Positions 56,351 to 64,000 of a stretch of 64,000 nt of DNA are shown here, in pieces. The position numbers and the translations under genes were made by a program. Source of the stretch: Cryptomeria japonica. Its lineage: Eukaryota; Streptophyta; Pinopsida; Cupressales; Cupressaceae. The DNA lies in NCBI RefSeq assembly GCF_030272615.1, contig NW_026729151.1, positions 108,329 through 172,328 on the forward strand, read 5' to 3'. Positions within the stretch are counted from its first letter, which is position 1, and each line of letters begins with the position of its first letter. The notes beneath the pieces are model-generated. The model saw only the letters and a program-made list of their open reading frames with translations. It did no database searches and was not told where the DNA came from.

Positions 56351-57000
56351 ATATGATCTTGCTTGTTGTTTTTATTTATTGTTTCTCTATTCGAACTCTG
56401 GAGCATATATGCTATCTAGCTTTTAGACTCTACTTTTATTTTTTTTATTTTTTTCAAAACTCCCCTTAATTTTTGTATGGACAGTTTAAAGATGCAAAAT
56501 TGTTTTCATAATATTTTTTGACAGATCATGTAGGATCTGTAATATGTTTCATATGTAATTAAAATTCAAAGTAATATACTATTCTGGCTCTGCCCTTTGC
56601 TTACTAAAAAAAAGTGTCAAAACTGACATTAGTAATACATTATTCAACAGCCTGTGCAATTGTTAGGTTTATGTTCAAATTGATAAATATACATTTAATA
56701 GTGTTGTTATTATAATAATATATTCTTTGTTTTGAAAAATTTCTACGAAGTATTAATTGAGTATTTGATATTAAACTACAATAATATTTGTAGAGTAATA
56801 TTAATTTTTATGAAATTATTTTTGTTATTTGAAATACAATTCTCTATTATTTGGTGGCCTTTTTGGTATAGCCAATCTTGTGAAAAGATAAGTGATTCAT
56901 AGAAGATTTCTTGGTGGCAGCACTGCTGATTTTGTATTTCTTGTATTAATGCAAGGCCTGTTAGTTGAAATTTTTCTTTAGCTGATTGTTCTTGTCACAC

Positions 57001-57525
57001 AAACACCTTTTTTATGGTTAGTCAATTCCCTATCCAATTGTATTCTACCACGTATACATGACAATACTTTCAATTTGTTTTTTGGAAAGGATTTGTAATG
57101 TGAAATAGAAACTGTAAACAGCATTTAATATGGAAGGTAAAGGTATAAACTTAAACAAACCAGAAATTAATTCATATGGGTTTATATTTATAATTATAAA
57201 ATAAACAAAAGTTATTGGCATAAAAATGAATCAATTCAATTTTGTTGGTTAATTAGTAATTTAATTTATATTATATATTATATGTTGTAAAATATTAATT
57301 ATAAAATTTGTATTTCATTAAATATTATATCTTATTCATGTTGAATATCTTATGTTTTAAATATTTGTTTGTATTTTTTATATATTAAATTTATATTTAA
57401 ATTATATATATTATTATTTATTACTTTTTTATTTAACAGATGTTATTAAATACAAATAACTAGTAATTGCATCTTGGTGTGCAAAGGGTATGTCGAATAG
57501 GTGTGGAAGGTCAATTAGGGGAAAC
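57001..57525 (+). repeat. Direct repeat R1, copy B
   Basis: Counterpart of 17,451-17,976. Confidence 0.85.
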
Positions 57526-57836
57526 TATGGTATTTTTTTGCATAAATTTGTAGACTACATGAGATCAATTAGTAGGCCATTTAAAAAATGATGTTGTTTG
57601 TGCAAAAAAGGGTCTCAATGGAGGAGTGATAGCTTCAAATCCACTTTGCATCCACTCACAAGGATCCTTGATCATAATTGAAATAAAACATTTGAATTAG
57701 GAAGATAATTTTTATTTTACCAATGATCTCATGTTATGTTTCCAATGAGGTAAGAGGGAGAGAGGTAGAGATATGGATAGAAACGGGGAGACATAGAGGT
57801 AGAGATATGGATAGAAACGGGGATATATGTTTACAA

Positions 57837-58342
57837 ACTCCCTTTTTATGGTTAGTCGCTTCACCGCGTATACATGACAAGACTTTCAATTTGTTTTTTT
57901 GGAAAGGATTTGTAATGTGAAATAGAAATTGTAAACAACATTTAATATGGAAGGTAAAGGTATAAACTTAAACAAACAAGAAATTAATTCATATAAGTTT
58001 ATATATATTATTATAAAATAAAAAAAGCTATTGGCGTAAAAATGTATCAATTCAATTTTGTTGGTTAATTAGTAATTTAATTTATATTATATATTATATG
58101 TTGTAAAATATTGATTATAATATTTGTATTTAATTAAATATTATATTTTATTCATGTTCAATATCTTATGTTTTAAATATTTGCTTGTATTTTTTATATA
58201 TTAAATTCTTATTTAAATTATATATATTATTATTTATTACTTTTTTATATAACAGATGTTATTAAATACAAATAACTAGTAATTGCATCTTTGTGTGCAA
58301 TGGGTATGTCGAAGAGGCATGGAAGGTCAGTTAGAGGAAACT
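57837..58342 (+). repeat. Direct repeat R2, copy B
   Basis: Counterpart of 18,286-18,795. The ~34-bp tandem repeat lies just before it at 57,760-57,824. Confidence 0.85.
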
Positions 58343-58942
58343 ATAAATAGGGGAGAGGTAGAGATGGAGATAATATTCAAATGACATGCTACTCTAAGAA
58401 TAAATCCCCTAGGACACATGATATCATTAAATTATTGGGATGAAATGAGTAATCAAAAGTTATTTTTTCTGTATTGATCTCTCACTCCAAACTTTTAATT
58501 TACATTTTAACTTGAAATATTTAATTATATAAATAAATTTTTATAGATAATTATTCTATAATAAATTAAAATTTAATACTTAGACAGAAAATTATAAATG
58601 AAATTAATTCTATTATCTTTTAACTATTATTTTCAACTTCATAAGAAGACAAAAATAATATAATACAAATTTAATAATAAAAATATATATATTTTTCTTA
58701 AAAACATAATCCTAGTTTAATTTTAAAAATCTATATACTAATAATTATAATACTAAAATTAATCTTGAATTTAATTATTAACTTGTAATGTACTATTATA
58801 TTATTTCAATTATATTTATGTAATATTAATACTAACTTGTCTTAATAAAAATAATTATTAATAATTGTAGAAGTGAAAATAGACATTTTCGAGTGACTTT
58901 ATAAAATATTTAAATTTATGATTAAAATATTATTAAATTATT

Positions 58943-59413
58943 TTGTATATATTAAATCAATTTAAAAATTGGCCTATTAATGGGCTTGCTAGGGCTAATC
59001 TAGGATTCAAGAACCTGAAGGTGGTGGAGTGGTTCAAGCCAAGGGAAGGATGGTATAAAATTAATATTGTAGCAATTGGAGCTTCAAAACTCATGGAGGG
59101 AATGAACAATGATGTCGAGGCTTAAGCGAGTTGAAAATGGTGAAAAAATTGGGCTTCTCAAAAATACAACTTGAAGGAAATTCCTTGATTATTATTATGC
59201 AATAAAAAAAAGTGAAATACATGCTTGGAATTTGAATAAATATATAACTATTGCCAAGCATTTATTAGAAACTTTTGAGGAATTTGAATTTTGGCATGCG
59301 ATTAGATCAAGAAACGATGTGGTGGATAGGTTGTCCAAATGGGCAATGACTCTCGATGATGGGCCAAAAAGGATAATGGAATATTTTCGTAATCTTGAGC
59401 TCAATCTCTAAGT
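58943..59413 (+). pseudogene. LINE-type RNase H relic, plus-strand arm, copy B
   Basis: Counterpart of 19,399-19,879. It has lost about 13 bp near 59,126 (text for AAIE), adding a frameshift that copy A does not have. Confidence 0.8.
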
Positions 59414-59504
59414 TGGAATAGTACATCACTATTTTAAGAAGTTATTAATAAAAGGGTGTGGTGATGATGTGATATTACATGGGTAGCACTTGGTGCTAAC
59501 AATT

Positions 59505-60103
59505 GTGGATGGCTGGTGACTATATTTTAATATGGAGGACACCTTTTTCTTGATTATGCTAAGGCAACAAATAACATTTATGAGAAAATGCACTAACATA
59601 AGAATGAAAAATATTTTTAAATTTTATGCAGATATTTTCATTCAAATCAAGGAAATCCTCTTGGGTGAAGAGTTTTTGACAGCTATACATAGCTACAACA
59701 CAAATATAGACATTGTGTCAATGGTGGTGATGTATGTGTTGGAGTTTGGATGAAAAGAAGATTTTGAGTGGATGTTGAAGGGTTGTGTGAAAAATGATTA
59801 GTTTCATGGTTTGCATTTGATGTTGGAAAGGGCAATTTTAGGGGCAGGGTTTATGCTTGCAGAGGTGGCTAAGGGCATAGATGAGAAGACTCCTCAATAA
59901 CTAATGGAATTTATTCATATCCATTGGGATTAGTTGATTCATTACATGTGTATGAAGGAACAATAACGAGCCAAAGGAAAGAGGAAGGTGGGGATAGAAG
60001 AAGAACCAGAACCAAGATTCGAGATAAAAGACTAGTGGGTTAATGGGCCTTTGAAAGCATTGAGGAAGAAATGAAAAGAAAATGATTGATTTTTATTTAA
60101 AAC
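59505..60103 (+). pseudogene. Decayed reading frame of unknown family, copy B
   Basis: Counterpart of 19,968-20,560 with the same stops. It differs by a few substitutions (for example His-Arg to His-Ser in the AIH segment). Confidence 0.45.
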
Positions 60104-62003
60104 TTGTTTATGTAGTTACTTCATTGACTTTTATGATGGGACATATGAATTTTGATATTATCATCTCCTTGTTGTCTCCCTTGTTATCATTTGACAATGT
60201 GATATACCATGGGGGTATTGAGCTCTTTGGGGCCTATACCATGCAATGTGTTGTGAACCAGCCAATTCTAGTTGAGATGCTGTATTGTTTGTTTTTATGT
60301 TCACTACTCAGTGATTTATTATCATATTTTATTTGAATTAGATCCATCACACCCAAAAATATTTAGATGTTAGACAAAATTATTTGATGCACAAGAGGTA
60401 TGCTAGTATCTAGGTATTTTTAATACATTATACTCTTACTTCTAGAGCCATTAGGATGAAAAATGATCTAGTTTAATTCAAATGGCATGATCCAGTTAGT
60501 TTAGGACATGCATCACCCTTCATAGTCTATTATTGAGGTATATATATGCTCCTAGGAATAAAAACTCCAAGGAAATATTCTATGAGATGCAGTACTACTC
60601 AATTATTGGTCCTAAAAACAAATCATAATATACCAAAACTCTTGTGTCTACCAATTTAGAGAGAGAGGATGGCATGCCTCATGTTGATTGATAAAACATT
60701 TATTTAAAAATAGGATGAATTTGAGTGGGGAGGATATAATTTGAATGGAAAGGGATGTTCAATATAGATTTGTAAATTTTTTGCTTCCACTTGGAGGTTT
60801 AATAATGATGAGGCTTTGCCCAAAATATCACACACATCATAGGAGAGGATCCAAAGGTTATTATGTTACTAAAATATTACTCACATATAAAGAGAAATTG
60901 TATATTAATATGAATTAGTCCTTTGATAGTATGAAATACTACAAATTATGGTTATAGACACCACCATTAAAAGGAGACGTGAATGTTAACTATTCAAACT
61001 AAAGGAGTTGTAGACAAACAAATGAATTTAATTAGAAATTACATTCAAATTCATTATAGCTGAGGAATTATGGTTAACCTAGTTAAACAAATGCCATATA
61101 TAAACTAATGTTAATCTATAATTGAATTTAACTAAGACAATTTAAAGTTAATGTAGAACATTATATCTAAGAATTTATACTTTCAAAATAAACTAATATT
61201 TTTGAAATACTATCATGAAAATTTAAAATTGAATACCTTTTCTTTGTCTATAATATGTTTGCATGTTTTCTTCATATAATTTTTATTTCATTTCTACTTA
61301 ATGATATAAATCACTCTTATTTTGCCTTATCTTTTTATTTCCCATCTCCTTATTTGTAAAAAAATAACTTAAAAATTCCTTTGCCAAAATTTTGATCTTG
61401 CAAAGTATCCCAACAAAGAAAAAGTTTGAAAAAGAAAAAAAATGAAAGCATTAGATATTGATGTTACAAATATATATTTAAAAAATTATAAATTTATCCT
61501 TTGTATTAAAAAGGGTATGCATGACAACATAAATGTCATTTTTTAGCAATGTAGTGTACTATAAAAAATATATTATTGAGAGTTACATTTAAAATTTACA
61601 ATTTAGTTATAGTTTTTTTTTTAAATATTCAGAATCTACAAACAAAATCCCACAAATTAGTAGTTCATATCGTCTTGGAATTATTAACATTTTAGTTGGT
61701 ATAGGTGTTAAAAAGTGAAGATTAAGTTAAAAAAATGATTTCGATGCCCAACATTGGCCAAAAAGTGGACCTCATTGTTATGTGATTATCCAAGTAGAGG
61801 TTTTAGGCTAGACCTACTTGTCAACTATTCATGGGTCAACAAATATATCTAAACTCCAACCCTAATTTACCATTGAGTTCTTTAATTCTCTCACTCTAGC
61901 ATAGGTTGGGTTGTATTTCTGAGCGTATAATGGAATTATTGATGTTTGACTATTCTCATACATGAATATGGTGGCATGCCAAATATTTGAGCTCAAAAAT
62001 TTC
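60104..62003. other. Non-coding AT-rich stretch, copy B
   Basis: Counterpart of 20,561-22,549, lacking about 80 bp at 61,925. No gene seen. Confidence 0.5.
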
Positions 62004-62244
62004 ACTAGCATACACTAAAATAAACTTGAACCCCAAACTCTAACAATTCTTAGAAATCAAGTAGGAAGAATTCCCAATATCTAAACTTTGACACCTCCCT
62101 AGCATGAGCTAGATAAAAAAAAAATCCGAACCTTGACAATACTTAGGTATGAACCAGGCCACAATCCCAATGTGTGGTCCCTAATGCCTTACTAGCATGA
62201 ATCAATCAAAAGTGTGAACCCCAAATCTCTGTAAAAAGTCTTTC
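62004..62244 (+). repeat. Degenerate ~94-bp tandem repeat, copy B
   Basis: Counterpart of 22,550-22,790. Confidence 0.5.
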
Positions 62245-63155
62245 CATTAATATTTTAAATAGGACAGGAGAACAAATATACCATGTAATTTCTCATCAAA
62301 CTTTTAAGGATTTTATATGAAATGGTTTCTATATTGACCTATTCTCCTCCCATAATTATCATAACTACATTCACAAATTATGTGTAATAATGTAGTTAGA
62401 GGTAAGGATTTACCATAAAATGAAAGATGATATGACATTGTCCAAGTACCTATAGAAAGGTCACAATTATAGCATTAGTTGTAACATCTCCACTTAGGTG
62501 TTTTTGGGTATTATTGCTAATAAATTTATTTATATTTTTAATATTATTAGAGTTTCTAAACCCTAGGTAACCATTCAAAGTTATGTAGATTAGTAGTTTT
62601 ATTAGTAGTCTTGTTACATTCTTTGAATGTATGCCTACTATTGACCTGTGAGAAACTTTGTATAATTCTTTTCTATTATTAATGAAGGTACAAAAAATTT
62701 AATTCGAGTGAACATTACCATTTAGGACATCAATGATGATTTTTGAGTCTCATTCTAGGTTTGATTTGTTAAAGGAATATCTAGAATCTTGAAATATATC
62801 TAAAATCTAGAGGTAGGCTTTGGAATCAAAAATAATAATTATGCATGTATCGCTTTGAAATATAGATCATATTCTCCTCTCTAGGTTACTTACTTACAAA
62901 TTATCTTAAATATTATATTTCTACTCCTTAATAAAGATAAGCTACTTGATAGTTCAGAGTTGAACACCAAGTGAATTATGTTGAGGAGAATGCTCTATAC
63001 AGACATTTTTAAAATATCTGTCACTTTTATTCCACAAATTCTCTTATGAATTATTCTAGTACCGACTCTTCCAAATCTAGTTATGCTCATATATCTCGTA
63101 TGTCTCCTTATCACTAAACCAATGACCCTTCAATTGTTTCATGTACCTCATTCAA

Positions 63156-63545
63156 TTATTTAATGATTTGTTAAAAGTCTTATGTTTCTTCGTCTACAAC
63201 TAATATAATGTTCTCTTCTCCAATAATATTATCTCATAGAGCCTATGAAATAAGCTCTAATTATTACATTACAATAGAAATAAACAAGTGGAAGGATTCT
63301 CTGGCTAAAATACTAATGGTTGAAGCACGACAACTTTGTGAGCTTATGATTCAGTAAATAGTCTTATATTTCTTCTTTCATAAATAATATAATGTTCTCT
63401 TCTCCGATAACCTTAATTAATATATCCTATCACATTACTTATGGTTAATAGTTTATAATAGAAATAAACAAGTGGAAGGATGATCTAGCTAAAATACATA
63501 ATACAAATGATGGAAGCAAGATGGTTTTGTTATCTTATGTTAAAA
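63156..63545 (+). repeat. Tandem duplication of ~190 bp, copy B
   Basis: Counterpart of 23,700-24,090. Confidence 0.75.
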
Positions 63546-63761
63546 TAGCAGAGAAAAAATTCTAAATTTGTGTAGTTGGTTTAGATTTAGAGGAGCTTTA
63601 TATGGTTTAGATGAAAAATTGGAACAAATATTAAGATATATAATTTTTATTTTAGATGGATCTTTTCAGCTGGTGTTCAATGCAATGTTTGTGTTCATGT
63701 AGTAAAAAAAATAGAGATTAATTTGTATTTTCTAGACAAATATATTTAAAATATCTAGATT

Positions 63762-64000
63762 TTTTTTTTTTTAATAATGCCTGGTAAACTTTTTAAAGTG
63801 ACTAACGATGTTGGCATGACATGCCCTTCGGCTCTACGTGAAACTCTTTTGACCCAGAGCTATGAAACGGTGAGGCAACAACTGGGGGACCTCATCCCCA
63901 CACTTCACTTGTTCAAACCCACGAGCACAACGTCCCATCGAAGACACAAGGCCTACGAGCACATTGGCTCGACATGGGTTTGAACCTTGGTGATCGCTTC
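63762..64000 (-). mobile_element. tRNA-derived SINE, copy B, cut by window end
   Basis: Counterpart of 24,307-24,587. The poly(A) side is at 63,762, next to the target-site flank atttaaaatatctagatt (63,744-63,761). The window stops just past the B box, before the 5' end. Confidence 0.82.

Larger units (their letters stand above)
40244..64000 (+). repeat. Copy B of the large direct segmental duplication
   Basis: This copy matches copy A from base 1 onward and still matches at the last base of the window. It starts inside the reverse-transcriptase region of the complete Copia element at 36,020-41,791. Copy A's missing left part is therefore expected just outside the window. That is what a head-to-tail tandem unit of about 40 kb predicts. 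Confidence 0.97.

Noticed and set aside
1-64000. A prokaryotic-style defence or biosynthetic cluster
   Set aside because: There are no operons, no bacterial genes and no CRISPR. Content is plant nuclear repeats, pseudogenes and one transcription-factor-like gene.

Overview
The window looks like nuclear DNA of a seed plant with a large, repeat-rich genome. The evidence is Ty1/Copia elements, LINE and SINE relics, a GARP (G2-like) Myb DNA-binding domain split by short GT-AG introns, and type-I AHL (AT-hook plus PPC) pseudogenes. These sit in AT-rich, mostly non-coding DNA. A gymnosperm would fit the amount of old, decayed repeat DNA, but that is inference. No bacterial or organellar gene organisation is seen.

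The dominant feature is a very large direct duplication. Bases 1 to about 24,605 (copy A) recur in the same order and orientation from 40,244 to the end of the window (copy B). The offset falls from 40,243 at the left to about 39,455 at the right because of indels. Neither outer end of the homology is visible, so the simplest model is a head-to-tail array with a unit of about 40 kb, of which about 1.6 units are seen. Two haplotypes wrongly joined in an assembly would look similar.

Each copy contains, left to right: the 3' end of a Copia element (RT, RNase H, 3' LTR); a decayed LINE on the minus strand; several kb of non-coding DNA with short repeats; an RNase H relic on the minus strand; a degenerate minisatellite; a GC-rich island made of two AHL pseudogene fragments facing each other; a small GARP-domain gene with a TATA box; a pair of direct repeats of about 0.5 kb; a second RNase H relic on the plus strand (an inverted repeat of the first); a decayed reading frame of unknown family; more tandem repeats; and a tRNA-derived SINE with an 18-bp target-site duplication.

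The segment between the copies (24.6-40.2 kb) holds a 5'-truncated Copia element on the minus strand, a LINE RNase H relic, a non-autonomous LTR element of 2.5 kb with a perfect 5-bp target-site duplication, and an almost complete but decayed Copia element (36,020-41,791). The 3' half of that last element is the start of copy B.

The only candidate for a working host gene is the GARP gene, present twice with no visible difference in its 318 coding bases including the stop codon. It would encode about 105 residues, little more than the DNA-binding domain. Nearly all other reading frames are retroelement remnants in which many stops can be explained by C-to-T or G-to-A changes (CAG/CAA to TAG/TAA, TGG to TGA/TAG).
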